Assembly (NCBI GenBank): GCA_001600635.1
Contig: BCKL01000001.1
Location: forward strand, 1,530,808-1,594,807
Reading direction: 5' to 3'
From: Leucosporidium creatinivorum
Lineage: Eukaryota > Basidiomycota > Microbotryomycetes > Leucosporidiales > Leucosporidiaceae
Length of the DNA stretch: 64,000 nt
Made by a program: the position numbers and the translations under genes. Positions 25,612 through 37,164 of this stretch are shown here, piece after piece (position 1 is the stretch's first letter; the number at the start of each line of letters is the position of its first letter). A model generated the notes under the pieces. That model was not told where the DNA came from. It searched no databases and saw nothing but the letters and a program-made list of their open reading frames with translations.

Positions 25612-26336
25612 TGGAGCGAGAGCTGGGGGCGGGAAACGGGAGAGCGGTGAGTCGTTCGGGAGTGTTGGATGATGCTGCAGAGGTGAAAGATGCTGCAGAG
25701 CGGGCAGGGGAGGCGGTAGGCGAAGGTGAGAGTTGTACCCTTGTACGCTGACCTTGAAGCGAGGCAATTGGGCAGACGAGCGAGGGAAAGGCGAGAGGGA
25801 GAGCTGCGAGTCGCTCAACTTGCCCCGCTCGTCTCGATCCCAAATGGAGCACCTCCTATTCGAATCATTCCTGCAACTCTTATTGGTTCTGTACAGTAGC
25901 ACTCAGATTCAATCTAGAAAGCGTCTCTGTAACCCTCTCTGCCCTCCCTACACACCACGCTCCTCAGCAGCTCGGCCTTGTTCCTCGGCTCAATCTTCGG
26001 CCGAGACTGCGAAACTGTAGCTGAGTAGAGCGGCTGAGCAGGTAGCTACTCGACGAGCGCATCGAATGGCATAAATACCGATGGTTGTAGGTCGACAGGG
26101 GATGTGCGAGGTCATAGCCAAACTGGTCATCCATCCTCGCTCCTTTTGCCCTTTCCCCTCACTGCCTCTTCGTCTGCCTCCGCTCCTCGCCTCAATCTGT
26201 ACCGTTGTACATCGTCGCTTGCCTTGCTTCTTCCTCTACACTACTCGTCTTTAATCCCCGGCAACCTCCAAGCCACCTCTCTCTCTCTCTCCCCGCCCTC
26301 CGCCTTTGGCAGAGGCCCGCTCTCCAGCTCCCCACG
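25612..26336. promoter_or_regulatory. Divergent promoter region, sirtuin / unknown gene
   Basis: 725 bases between start codons. A TATA-like ataaata occurs at 26071-26077, 260 bases ahead of the plus-strand start, and CTGTAG words occur near 26015. The stretch just before 26337 is strongly pyrimidine-rich, as expected for a fungal 5' leader. No exon supported. Confidence 0.45.
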
Positions 26337-27572
26337 ATGCAAGGTCCTTCTCAGCCCATTCCCATGGCTTCGGCCTCTTCTTCCAGCACTTCGTTGGTAC
26401 TAGAAGAGGATACAGAAGATGTAACCTTGTACCATCCAGTCGCCTCGCCTTGCTCCCCTTCCATCCTCCGTAACCCTCTCGCCTCTTCCTCTTCCTCCTC
26501 CCAACGATCCCCTCCCATCGCTTCCTCCTCCTCCTCGTCTCAAACTCAGCAACGCCGCCCCTCCGTCACCGCTCAACTACAATCTGTCGTAGCAGAACCA
26601 CCAGCACACTGGGCAGCAGAGCATGGTTGGTCCCCTCCCAGAGGGACTTACTCGCGTTCCAACTCGGCCTCGAGGATTGGATCTTGCGACTTGCCCCTCC
26701 CTTCGACCGAACCAGAGACCGACTCGGTCCATTCCCGCACTTCAGACGATTCCATCAATGGAGGGAAACTCAAGTTTGCTCCTCTGCCCCCCGGGAGGAG
26801 ACAGTACAGGTGCGGCGCCCTCTTGCTCGCGCTCCCCCCAAAACAGCCTGAGCTGAGCTGATGATCCCTTTCGCGCTGTACAGGTCCAACTCGTTATCCC
26901 TAGGAGTAGCCGCCCGCGCCAAAATGATTCAAGGGCAAGGTGCTCAAGGCAATGTACATCAAGCTCGCTACGCTGGTTCGTCGGTCTCTCTTTCCCTCTC
27001 GCTGCGAAACCCCGCTCCTAACGACCTCTTTCTCCGCGCTCGGTTTAACAGGCCCTCAACAATGGTACCAACCAGGGGCACCTCACCCGGAAGACGTCTA
27101 CACCTACAAGGACGTCCAGCGCGGGTTGGGCAAGATTTGGTCCAAGATGTCGGGCTCGTCGTCCAAGCGGAGGAGGTCCAGCGCGAGCGAGACGGGTTCG
27201 GTCGCTTCGAGTAACGGGACCAGCACGAGTGCGAGTAGTGCAGAGGCGAGGGCGATGGAGAGCGTGGGCAAGGGGAAGAGTAGTGAGATTGAGCATATTG
27301 AGGAGGCGGAAGAGGAGGAGGAGGATGAGGAGGGATTCTACGAGGAAGCGCCGAGGGGGAGGGGGACCGAGGGCCATGCTCTTGGGTTGGAGTTGGGCGA
27401 ACCGACGAGACCGAGACAGGGGAGCTTGGATAGTGATACGACGGCTTCGACGAGTGATGAGAGGGTCCCACCGATGACTCCCGAGGATTCGAGGATTGGC
27501 CTTCCCACTTCGGCGCCGAGCAAGGCGGAGAAGGGGAAAGGAGTGGATCGAGGGGAGAAGCTGAGGGCTTGA
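26337..27572 (+). CDS. Disordered protein of unknown function with FAPLP motif
   Basis: Three exons give about 360 residues. The N-terminal third is Ser/Pro-rich; a more ordered-looking centre crosses two introns: KLKFAPLPPGRRQYR, SNSLSLGVAARAKMIQGQG, then GPQQWYQPGAPHPEDVYTYK and DVQRGLGKIWSKM. The last third contains an acidic run (EEAEEEEEDEEGF) and ends in Lys-rich sequence. The central block is the best candidate for a conserved functional element. The reading frame is supported by two introns with normal signals (gtgcgg...gtacag; gttcgt...aacag). The downstream neighbour at 27767 also carries a FAPLP motif. I do not recognise the family. Confidence 0.72.
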
Positions 27573-27766
27573 CAGTGTTCTATTAGTCTTTTGGCAGTAT
27601 GTTGTGTTAGTTGTCACCAATATCATACACTAGAACTGGGATCAGTTTTCGAAACGCCTTGAGCCAGCCAAAATCCCAAGGCGTCAGCGAAGAGGCGCTC
27701 TCCCTCCTCCCTCCCGCTTGCTGTCGTCTGTCGCTCGGGGTCTCGTCTGCAGAAGTGTTGTCCGCC

Positions 27767-29479
27767 ATGGCTCAACCAACAGACACTCTGCCACCTCCTA
27801 CAGCTCTCCCTCCTTCGATCATCCGCTCCGCCTCGCTCTCTCCAGCTCGACCCATGCCCTCCCCTCGCTTCGACGTCGACGAGCATCACTCGTTCATGGC
27901 CTCCAAGCCCAAGCCCGAGCATCCATTCCAACTCGCTACAGGGTCAAGCTCGCCTGCACTACTCTCCCCTTCGCCTGCTCCTCCTACCTCTTCCATCCTC
28001 CTCAATAAGCCTCAGCCTCAGCACACGCCGGGCAGTTCGACCCCCGGGAGCCCTCAGCCTGAGCAGCACGAGGCCATCGCAGGTTTGGGATTGTTGAGGG
28101 TCGCTGCTGCTTCTCCAGCAGAGGGATCAGCTGTACCTTCTACCACTTCCTCCCCTCCTCCTCTCGACCAACCCACAACTCAGCAACCCCCCTCCTCCGG
28201 CCCCGTCTCGTACTTTGCCGAGCAGCAGCAACAAGCGGCCGAATCCATGGGCCGCCCTTCCAGGAGCCCGAGCCCGCATTGCCATTTCGCTCCCTTGCCT
28301 AACGTCGAGAGTTCGAGCTCGAGTCGACCGGGCACGAGGAGGAACTCGGCGGCTCAGGGTGCTTCGAGGGTCAAGCCCTTCGTGGCGAGGGGCGAGCAGC
28401 AGTCTGGTGAGTTGCAGTGCTGTTCTCTATTGTAGAGGAATGCTCTACAGCTGTAGCCTTCTCAGCCGAGCAGCTTGTTGACATTTTTCCCCCCTCGACC
28501 CCGCTTTCCCCGTCGCTTCCAACTCCCAACATCAGCAGACGACTCGCCCTTCTCGCACTCCAACTCGGGCGACTTGGACTCGTCGACCCTTGCCTCTACC
28601 TTATCCTCCCTCTCCCTCCTGCGCCGCGACAACTCTACTACCTCCAACACGGGCACGGGCTCCCCTCGCGCCCCTCGTTCGCGCCATGCCTCGTCGCGCT
28701 CCTCGCGCTCCACCTCGCCTTCGCCCTCCCGTCGTCCCGCTCTCGGTCCTACCCACTCGTCCACTTCATCCAGGAGTCATAGTCCTGCCATGTCCAGGAG
28801 GGCCAGCACCGATGCCATGAGTCTGCATTATATCGAGGGAAGCAAGGTCGGCGCCGAGGGAGGTGCAGGAGGGGCGAGTGGGAGTAGGGAGAGGGAGAGA
28901 GGAGTGAGTGTCACTGCTGGGGATAAGGAGAGGGAATTGGAGTTTGAGAGGCAGAGGATGAGAGAGCAGCAGGGGTGGAAGGAGGAGAGGGAGGCCGCGT
29001 TGGCGGGGTCGCGGCCTACCTCCACCGAGCCGAGGGCGAGCGAGGGGGATCGGACAGCCAGTCCGGCGAGAAGGCCCATCTTCGTCGAACCGAGTAAGGA
29101 GGAGAGGATCAAGCCCGTTAGGAGGAGGAGCAATGAGGAGGTGGTCGAGATTGAGCCGGGGGAGGAGAAGGCCGAGGAGGAGTTGGAGGATTTGGAGGAG
29201 GAGGAGGAGGAACATGAGGGTGGGACGGAGGAGGATGATGAAGAGGAGGAAGATGATGACGAGGACGACGAGGAGGACGATGATGATGAGGGAGAGGAGA
29301 GGAGTAGGGAGGAGGACGATGAGGAGGAGGAGGAGCTCGAGCCGAGAGCGACGAGTCGAGGTGCAGCGGTCGAGGTGAGTCGTGTTGCTCGAGTTCGCTC
29401 TATGCATTTACTGACCCCGCTCGCCCAACAGGTTGTGCACTGGCACCGCTCCGCCTCGCCCGAGCGAGAGCGCGAGTAA
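27767..29479 (+). CDS. Disordered acidic protein of unknown function
   Basis: Three exons, roughly 500 residues. The first exon is Pro/Ser/Gln-rich and contains SPSPHCHFAPLPNVES. After an intron of about 130 bases comes a Ser/Arg-rich part (SRHASSRSSRSTSPSPSRRP), a Glu/Arg-rich helix-prone part, and a long acidic run of about 60 Asp/Glu residues (29100-29340). A small last exon adds VVHWHRSASPERERE. No domain is recognised. The splice sites are regular, so the gene is likely real; a FAPLP motif is shared with the upstream neighbour. Confidence 0.65.
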
Positions 29480-29530
29480 TTTCCATCCTCTCCTCGCCCC
29501 TTCCCTTACCCGTCCCTCGCTTCGCATGCA

Positions 29531-29540
29531 TATAATAAAC
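29531..29540 (+). terminator. Possible polyadenylation signal
   Basis: An AATAAA hexamer (29534-29539) lies 55 bases after the stop codon of the preceding gene. It matches the eukaryotic consensus, but fungal signals are loose, so this is a weak call. Confidence 0.3.
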
Positions 29541-30192
29541 GAGGAACTAGCAGAGTAGTGGGATCTCGACCCTTGTTGACTGGCTCTCTTTGTGTATAAC
29601 TACAGCCGTGACCATCTTACTGGGCTTGAGAGCGAGAGTTCGGCGCCGAGCTGCTCGATTGCTAGGCTTCGGAGCTGGGCAGAGAGGTAGAGAGAAAGGG
29701 GCTTGGTCTCTAGCATACACAACAAGAGCAAGCTGCAGTCTGCTGGACCAGCCTGGGCAGCCGAGTTGAAGAGGTGCCTCTGGCCCACGGTCGCCTCACT
29801 TCAGCTTCAGACGAACGAGGGGAGGCGCCTTCCTCCCTCCTCCCAACTCTTTGCTCGTCTGGTCTCTCTCCGCCTCGTCGCCCAGTCTCTGCTCTCCGTC
29901 TACACCAAGAGCAGGTGCACTCGGATCGCCTATCGACCAGGCTACAAGAGCAGTACAAAGGAACTCGCGCCCGCTTTCTAGAGCTCGCCTCACGCGGGAA
30001 GGCCTCGCTCGTCGAGTTCGTACAGCAGAACGAGTGCAGTCCGAGGCTGTAGCAGGGTGAGGACTCTACAGCTACAGACTGCGGGGTGTAGGGAAGCTGA
30101 CTCGATCCGATGCCGTACAGCGCTCTCGACGAGTAGGACCCAGCGCGTCGCTCCCGTCTCTCCCCTCTTTCGCCCTCGTCGAACCCTGTACA
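29541..30192. other. Intergenic region upstream of CDC4
   Basis: About 650 bases with no supported exon. Several CTACAGC/GCTGTAG words cluster at 29595-29610 and 30045-30090, including a near-palindromic ctacagctacag. Likely promoter and 5' leader of the CDC4 gene. Confidence 0.45.
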
Positions 30193-33100
30193 ATGGCAGG
30201 CTCAAGACGTGTAGCCGATGCGCTACAACCCGGTCTCACCGCCCCCATCGACTCGCAAGTGCGCTCCATCACCCGAACGACTTCGACCCACCCTCACCTC
30301 GCTCAAGACGCTCCTCCTCGGGCCACGCACCCCACTCCCCTTCCTTCCTCCTCTGCCGTCTCGGCTTCAGCTCGTGCGGCTGGACCATCATCATCAACAG
30401 GCTACTCCGAGTTCCACCTCGCCCCAGCCACTCGTACCTCGGTAGTCACCACCACCACGACGACCACCGTTCATTTCGCTCCGATCCTCCTCCCTCGAAC
30501 CAAGCAAATTCACCCTCATCACTCGTCCTTCTCCCACCCTTCGACTTCCACCTTCACCAACTTCATCCAGCAAGAGGAAGCAAGGGGCGCTAACGCCCTT
30601 CGTCTCGACCCCAAGGCCTACCCGCTATCTCAAGTCGCCTTCCCTGGCGGGATCAACCGCTTTAGGTTCGAGTTGGGCCCGTTGGAGGGAACCTTCTATG
30701 AGGATGGACGTCAAGCGGCGGTGGAGAGAGAGGAGCAAGACGAGGAGCAGAGGGAACGAGAAGCCGAACAGGCGGATCGGATCGCCGCTGGAGTGGCAGC
30801 AGAGGGAGTGGGACAGCCGAGGATGGACAAAGGCAAGGGTAGAGCGGGATCAGCTGCCGCTTCTCTGACGAGGAGCGATCGAGGACCACTGCATCAGCGT
30901 CGAGTAGCAAGGCGACCACGCTCGGTGCATGGAGGGTCCATCAGCGGGCCAGCAGGCGGAGGAGCAGGCTACATCGACGAAGAGGACGACGATATGGACG
31001 ACCTCGACCCCTCAGTTCGACTCTCTCCCGGCCCTCCGAGGAAACGACCAAGAGCCAACTCGCACTCGCACTCGCCGAGGGCTTCGAGCGTCGAGTCTGA
31101 TGCGGGACAGCAGCAAGGCCCTCCTTCCACGACTACCTCACCGCTCTTCACTGGTGGAGCTCTCGGGCTTACCAACGCAGCGGCAGCGGCTACGGCAGCG
31201 ACGCTCCCTTCGCCCAATATGAGCCCGCCGAGTCCTGTGCCGACATTCGCGGGAGAGGATAGTCAAGAGGATAAGAAGGAGGGTGATGGATCCGTCATGG
31301 AAGGAGAGGACGTCGACGGAGGAGCAGGAGTAGGCGACCTCGAGCACCCTCACTTCAACCTCGGCTCGGGGCAAGCCCTCTCCGGCCTGCTCTCCCTCCC
31401 CGATTTCGTATCCACCTTCGACCAACTCTCCCCCGCGCTCCAATCCTACTTCCTCTTCACCCTCCTCAAGCGCTCCTCCATCCCCGTCCTCCAGACAATC
31501 AACAATATCGTCACCCCCGCCCTGCGCCGAGATTTCCTCACCGACCTTCCTCCAGAGTTGGGCGTCCATATCCTCGGTTTCCTCGATGCTAAGGCGCTGT
31601 GTAGGGCGTCGGTCGTGTGCAAGGGATGGAGGAGGTTGGCCGATGGGGAGTGGAGAGTGTGGAAGGAGAGGTTGGTCAAGGATGAGCTGTGGGTAGGCGA
31701 TGGGAGTGAGGAGAAGGAGGCAAAGGAGATTGCGGGAGGGTCGAAGGAGAACATGTTTCTGAAGAGGTGGAGAGCGGGCGTTTGGGACCAGCCGGTGAGT
31801 TGGGCTCGGCTTTCCCTGCTCGGCGATGGTAGCTGACACTCGTTGCTCTTGCGTAGGCTCGCACGAGTTGGACCGGCAAGATCGAGGACGAAGCGATGCA
31901 CGTCGATGCCTTCGGCCCCATCGCTTCCTCCTCCCGTCGCCTCTCCCACTCGGTCAAGCTCGCCTCGCCCTCCTCCTCTCGCGAGGCTTCTCCCTTCCCT
32001 CAAGCCCATTTCACCCATCCCTACAAGATCCTCTACCGCCGTCGCTTCGAAACCCGTCGCAATTGGGCCGAGAAGACTCCCAAGCGCACGACCTTCGCCT
32101 GCAACGCCAACAACGTCGTCACCTGCCTTCAGTTCGACAAGGACAAGATCGTCTCGGCTTCGGACGACCACTCGATCAACGTCTTCGATACTCGCACCGG
32201 CGCCTCCAAGGCTCGTCTCAGCGGCCACGACGGCGGCGTCTGGGCGCTCCAGTACATCGGCAACATCCTCGTCTCGGGCTCGACCGACCGCACCGTTCGC
32301 GTCTGGGATCTCGACCGCAACAAGTGCACCCACACCTTCGTCGGCCACACCTCGACCGTACGATGCCTCCAAATTGTCGAGCCCGAGAACATCAACCCCG
32401 ACCCTCACGGCGACCCCATCTGGGAACCGGCCTACCCTCTCATCGTCACAGGCTCGCGCGATTGGTCTCTCCGCGTCTGGAAGCTCCCTGCGCCAGGCAA
32501 GGACGCCGAGTACCACCCCATCGTCCCTCAGAGCCCCACCGAGGAGAACACCGACCCGAGCGACAACCCCTTCCACCTCCGCCATCTCGCCGGCCATCGA
32601 CATGCCGTGCGCGCCCTCGCCGCTCATGGCCGTACCCTCGTCTCGGGATCCTACGACTGCCAAGTGCGCGTTTGGGACATCCTCACCGGGGAGTGTCGCC
32701 ATCGCCTCGTCGGCCACTCGCAAAAGGTCTACTCGGTCGTCTTCGACCATCGTCGCAAGCAGTGCGCCTCGGGCTCGATGGACGGCACAGTTCGCCTCTG
32801 GTCCACCGACTCGGGCGAATGCCTCGCCACCCTCGACGGCCACTCCTCCCTCGTCGGTCTCCTCGGCCTCTCCTTCCGTCACCTCGTCTCCGCCGCCGCC
32901 GATTCGACGCTCCGCATCTGGGATCCCAAGACGGGCGACTGTCGCCATACCCTCGCCGCGCACTCGGGCGCCATCACCTGCTTCCAGCACGACGAGTACA
33001 AGGTCGTCAGTGGCTCGGACGGGACGCTCAAGATGTGGGATGTCCGCGATGGGACGTTCACTCGCGACCTCCTCACGGGACTCACCGGCGTGTGGCAAGT

Positions 33101-33863
33101 CTCGTTCGACCAGCGATTCTGCGTCGCTGCGGTGCAGAGGAATGGGCAGAGCGAGTTTGAGATTCTCGACTTCGGTCCCGTCGACTTTGAGGAGATTCAA
33201 GAGGAGGAGGAGAGGGAAAGGAGGGAGTTGATGAGGACGATCAAGATCGAGGAAGAGGAGGACGATTCGTCGGATGAGGATATGGGGAGGAGACCGAGCA
33301 TCTCGAGAGCAGCGGCTGCTGCTGCTGCCTCGGCCATCGATTCGCCAGGCGCTCGTCCTTCCGCCTCCTCCTCTCGCCCTCCTCCCACCATGCTCCGACC
33401 AGCCGAGTTCCCTCCCGCCGCTGGTCCCTCTTCCTCCACACGCCCCTCCGACGCTCGCTTCGACGCCGGCAGCACCTCAACGAACGCGACCGTCACTCCC
33501 GCTCGCTACATTCGCCGAACCGGCTCCTCGCGCAACCTCCTCGCCCAAGCGCAGGCGGCCAATACCACCATCCACACCGCAGCTGCCATCGTCGCTCCTC
33601 AGATCCCTCCCAACACCACCACCACGCCGACGAGTTATCGCTCGAGGCCGAATGTCGGAGGAGCGGCGAGGAGGGAGGAGCCTGAGGTTGGGGAGCCGGC
33701 GGAGGGAGAAGTCGAGGTTGAAGAGGAGGAGGAGGAAGAGGAGATGGATTATGAGACGGGAGAGGTGGAGGATGAGGACGGGTTGGCGATGGATCTGGCT
33801 GGGGAGGAGGAGCAGGGCGAGCAGGAGCAGGGGCGAGTGCAGTGGGACTCGAGCCGAGTCTGA
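30193..33863 (+). CDS. CDC4: F-box/WD40 protein Cdc4 (SCF ubiquitin ligase receptor)
   Basis: Two exons (30193-31794 and 31857-33863) encode 1,202 residues. A long disordered N terminus is followed by a dimerisation-like helix (LPDFVSTFDQLSPALQSYFL), then the F box: DFLTDLPPELGVHILGFLDA, KALCRASVVCKGWRRLAD. WD40 repeats follow from about residue 620: TCLQFDKDKIVSASDDHSIN, LSGHDGGVWALQYIGNILVS, GHTSTVRCLQIV, SRDWSLRVWKLP, GHRHAVRALAAHGRTLVSGS, GHSQKVYSVVFDHRRKQCAS, GHSSLVGLLGLSFRHLVSAA and AHSGAITCFQHDEYKVVSGS. Eight blades match Cdc4/Fbw7, which binds doubly phosphorylated degrons. The C-terminal 220 residues are Ser/Pro- and then Glu-rich, an extension beyond the propeller. Confidence 0.95.
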
Positions 33864-35431
33864 GGGGTTCGTAGTGAGGGCGCTTTCGTTGCATCGTTTT
33901 AGTTAGTTCGTGTAGGGTCTCCAGAATAGGTCATGTAGCCAGTCTTCTATCATCTACAGCCGCGACGAGGAGCTGAGCGCGCGACGACGGGAAGTGAGCC
34001 AGCAACAGCAAGAGCACGTCTTCGCAACCGGGCGAAGGAGATCACAAACCCGTGCTCCTTGCTCTGCTTGCTCCTCCTTCCTCGACCTGCCTTCGCCTTC
34101 AAGAACTAAGGCGAGGAGACTCGGCGATGCTCTTCCTTGCTCAGTCTGCCTCTCGTTGAGCCCGGGAAGGAAACGAGGGACCTCTTCTGTGCAAGTAGAG
34201 TGCACTCTTACTATCAGCCACCTCAGCTGCACCTCATCGTCAGAGGCGAGCAAAATGCACGGCCAAGGAGGTCCGAGCTTGGCTTGTCAAAATCGAGCTG
34301 GCTGACCCTCTCCTCTCTTTCTCTCCTGCCACATCCTTCTGGAGTGTTCGTTGCGTGCAGCATCCACAAGCATGGTGCTCTCTCTCGCGCGAGTGCAGGC
34401 CTCTGTAAAAGGCTCTGCCACTGGATCAAGGCCCGACTCTTCCTCGCGTGAAGTGCTCGTCGACCTCCAAACTACTCAGCGAAGGACCGCAGAGCAGTTC
34501 TCCTCCCTCCGGGGGCTCCGGGAGTATCTCACTCACGATCCTGGGACGACCGCTTAAGCCTCCCAACAGCTCTCGCAGCCTGCTCCTCGTTGAGCAAGCT
34601 CGAACTGACATGGAAGCGCCCGAGGAGCTCGCTGCCATCCGCTCCTTAGCGATGGGAAGACCGCTATAGCCTTCCAACCGACACCGATCCATCCTAGTGG
34701 TGGAGATCTACAGGCTGCTGCTCACCCAGTACGCCTTCGCAACGAGGAGCCGCGAGCAAGTGCTCCTCAAGCGTCGACGGGAGGCGCGCTACAAGTCCTC
34801 CCATGCAGCTCGACTGTGACCGGGGAAAACTTAGTACTTCGTATGTTGGAGTTTGACTTCAGTGGTGAAGCGCAACGCTCTCCAGGTACGTTTCGTGCTT
34901 CACGAGCCGTGGAAAGGCTGCGCCGAACGGCAGGGGCAGAGGACCGAAGGTTCTCAACGCTACAAAGAGGCTTCTGCTTGAATACAGCAGGCTAAAAGAA
35001 CTTGGGTTAGGTGTCTGGGAGGGAGGAGAGACCGTACCCTTGTCTCAAGAGCTCATGAAAGTGGGAGGGAGACATCGCCGAGCTCGGCTAGAAGCGGCGA
35101 GAGGGCTGCAAAGGGACGTGCAGGAGGCGCTACTAAGCCCAGCTCTACTTCCAGATCACCTGAATGCTCTGCTGTTATGAGCAGCGTCGAGGCGGCTGGA
35201 AAGGTGCAGCGAAGGGATGAAAGGGGCTGCAGGGAATTCGGCGAGCTTGAGATGTAGGGCAAGCAGGGTGAAAGATACCGTTAACAAGCCGCTGTATCCT
35301 GGTAGTCCGCTCTAAGGTGACCTCACGGTCGACTACAGACCGAAGTTCGATTCGCTTCTCTCCCTTTGCCGCGTCGCTCGCATCTCACACGCCTCATCCA
35401 GCTCTCCTGCACGTTTCAGAACATATCCAGC
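33864..35431. other. 1.57 kb region without a supported gene
   Basis: The largest gene-free stretch of known sequence here. The longest open frames are about 105 codons, with no splice-consistent extension or recognisable domain. Two loosely similar segments (around 34545-34575 and 34655-34685) share a GGGAMGACCGCTWWAGCCTYCCAAC-like core, suggesting a decayed repeat. It probably includes the AHA1 promoter; the rest may be untranslated RNA or decayed sequence. Confidence 0.45.
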
Positions 35432-36895
35432 ATGACTCAGCAGCTCCCTCCCGGCATCAAGAACTGGCGTTAGTCGCTTGCAGCCCTCGCTGAGAGCTCA
35501 GCTCGCTGACACCTCTCACCCTCGCTCAGACTGGCGCACAAAGGGCTGCGAGGCTTGGGCCAAGACGTGGTTGAAGACCGAGATTGATGGAGTCGAGGTG
35601 GATGGCGTCTCTGTTACGGTCAAGGACACTGAGGGAGATTGTGAGGTGGGCATGAGGAAGTCCAAGTGCGTGATGAGCTCTTGAGGGTCTGTGGACGAGC
35701 TCAGCGCTGACAGCAGACCTACAGGCTCGTCACCATCTACGATCTCAAGATCACCATGGACTGGAAGGGTGAGTCTGCTGCCTGCCGGTTGTCGAAAGCT
35801 CCGAGCTGACGATGCGTCCGCCTTCGACTGCACCAGCCGAGACCGCCGAGGGAGAGGCCGTCACTGGTTCGCTTGTAGCTATCGAGGTGGCTCACGATAT
35901 GGACGAGGACGAGTACGTCTTCGAGTCGAGCATCTCATCGGCTCCTAGCAAGGAGGCGCAGGCCTTCCAGTCGACGGCGAAGAAGGGACTCGCCAACAAG
36001 CTCCGCCCCATCTTCCAGCGCTTCCCCAAGGTGATGCTGGAAACCCACGGCAAGGATCTCCTCGCCGAGGATGCCTCGGCCTCCAACTCAGGCGCTTCCA
36101 CCCCCGCTGCCGCCGCCTCCGCCAAGTCTACCCCTACTGTCCCCTCCGCTTCCACCGTCGCATCGTCGACATCCTCCTCGTCCAAGGCTGCCTTCAACAC
36201 CGCCGTGGTCAAGACCAGCGGCGAGTTTGCCAGCGACGCCGACGGCCTCTTCGACTTCCTCACCAGCGCCGAGAAGATCCCTCTGTGGTCGAGGAACCCT
36301 GCGACGATGAAGCCCGAGGTTGGCGCCGAGATGAGTCTGTTCGGAGGCAACATTGCTGGAAAGGTTACTGCTGTGGATCGACCAAAGTCCTTCACCACCA
36401 CCTGGCGCGCACCAACCTGGCCTGAGAGTGAGCTCGGCGATTGACCCTCGCGGAGTAGAGGGCTAACGCTGCCGAACGCGTACAACAGACTACTACGGAA
36501 CCCTCGAGACGACTCTTACTCAGGGCTCCAGCTCGACTACTCTTGATCTTCGCCTCTCTGGAGTCCCCGTCGGCAAGGAGGATGAGGCTGAGCGTAACGT
36601 AGGCCCTTGTCTCTTCCCAGTCGACTTCGTGTACCAATGCTGACATGTCTCTTTTCCTCTACAGCTCAACATCTTCTACATCAACGGCCTTAAGCAGATC
36701 GGGTCGGTCCTTTCCTCCGATGCTCCTCCCAACTCTCCCTCCACTCGCGCTCGCCCTCGCGGCCTCAAAGTTGAGCCGCCTAGTCGCTGGCTCCTCCTCG
36801 CCAACTTTGGAGTCGCTGCGCTCTCGTTTGGAGTCGTCGGAGTCCTCGGCGCTGCGTTCTACTTCGGCCCCAGCGGACCAGGCGGCAGAGCGTAG
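35432..36895 (+). CDS. AHA1: Hsp90 ATPase activator Aha1 with C-terminal membrane segment
   Basis: Six exons. The N-terminal Aha1 domain opens MTQQLPPGIKNWHWRTKGCE (the Trp-His-Trp block is rebuilt across the first intron) and continues TDGVEVDGVSVTVKDT-like sequence and LVTIYDLKITMDWKG. After a Ser/Thr/Ala linker comes the C-terminal AHSA1 domain: FASDADGLFDFLTSAEKIPL, MSLFGGNIAGKVTAVDRPKS, FTTTWRAPTWPE, DYYGTLETTLTQGSSSTTLD, FYINGLKQIG. Aha1 normally ends about there. Here the same open frame runs another 65 residues through a basic linker into a hydrophobic helix, WLLLANFGVAALSFGVVGVL, then GAAFYFGPSGPGGRA and stop. This would make the co-chaperone tail-anchored. No intron signal that would remove the extension is obvious. 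Confidence 0.9.
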
Positions 36896-37164
36896 CGACA
36901 TCGGCTCTTGGAGCGACGGGAGAGGTTTTGTCGAGCAGGTCAGTCCCGGCAGCGCGAGAACAGCTAGACTGAAGCCGATTCTCCCCCTTTTGCTTCGTTC
37001 ACAGGCTCGGCACACTTCTCTGAGAGATTCGAGCGGCCTAGAAGGTGCAAGACGATCGGTCGGGGACAGCTATCGCAACATGAAAAGCAGCTTAGTTTTG
37101 CCATCTCTCTGGAAGCCAGGCGGGAGGTCTCGACTGCACGTACCTTGCTTGGCGGGGCAGATTC
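36896..37164. other. Spacer between AHA1 and the inverted duplication
   Basis: No supported exon. A consensus-looking intron (gtcagt at about 36939 to ttcacag at about 37003) lies just after the AHA1 stop and may be spliced from its 3' UTR. Confidence 0.35.

Noticed and set aside
28480-29407. Hydrophobic Leu-rich frame on the minus strand (28766-29407) resembling a membrane protein
   Set aside because: It is the antisense of a Glu/Asp/Arg-rich coding tract: reversed GAG/GAG runs read as Leu. The sense frame has consistent splice sites.
31446-33200. A 584-codon open frame on the minus strand opposite CDC4
   Set aside because: It runs antisense to clear F-box and WD40 coding sequence. Long antisense open frames are expected in GC-rich genes with G/C third positions. 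The protein is a Gly/Val/Glu mix with no domain.
34540-34690. Possible transposon remnant suggested by two similar segments
   Set aside because: The similarity is short and degenerate, with no terminal repeats, target-site duplication or coding trace.
35310-35370. A tRNA-like pattern (cggtc-gactaca-gaccg hairpin followed by gttcgattc)
   Set aside because: The loop lacks the conserved T before the anticodon, the T stem does not pair correctly, and no acceptor stem or D arm can be drawn.
36703-36895. The idea that the AHA1 C-terminal extension is intronic
   Set aside because: I looked for a donor at the end of FYINGLKQIG and a ctgac-plus-acceptor afterwards. The only candidate (gtcggtcc) lacks a good donor consensus, no branch site precedes a suitable acceptor before the stop, and the frame encodes a convincing membrane helix. 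It stays a point to test.
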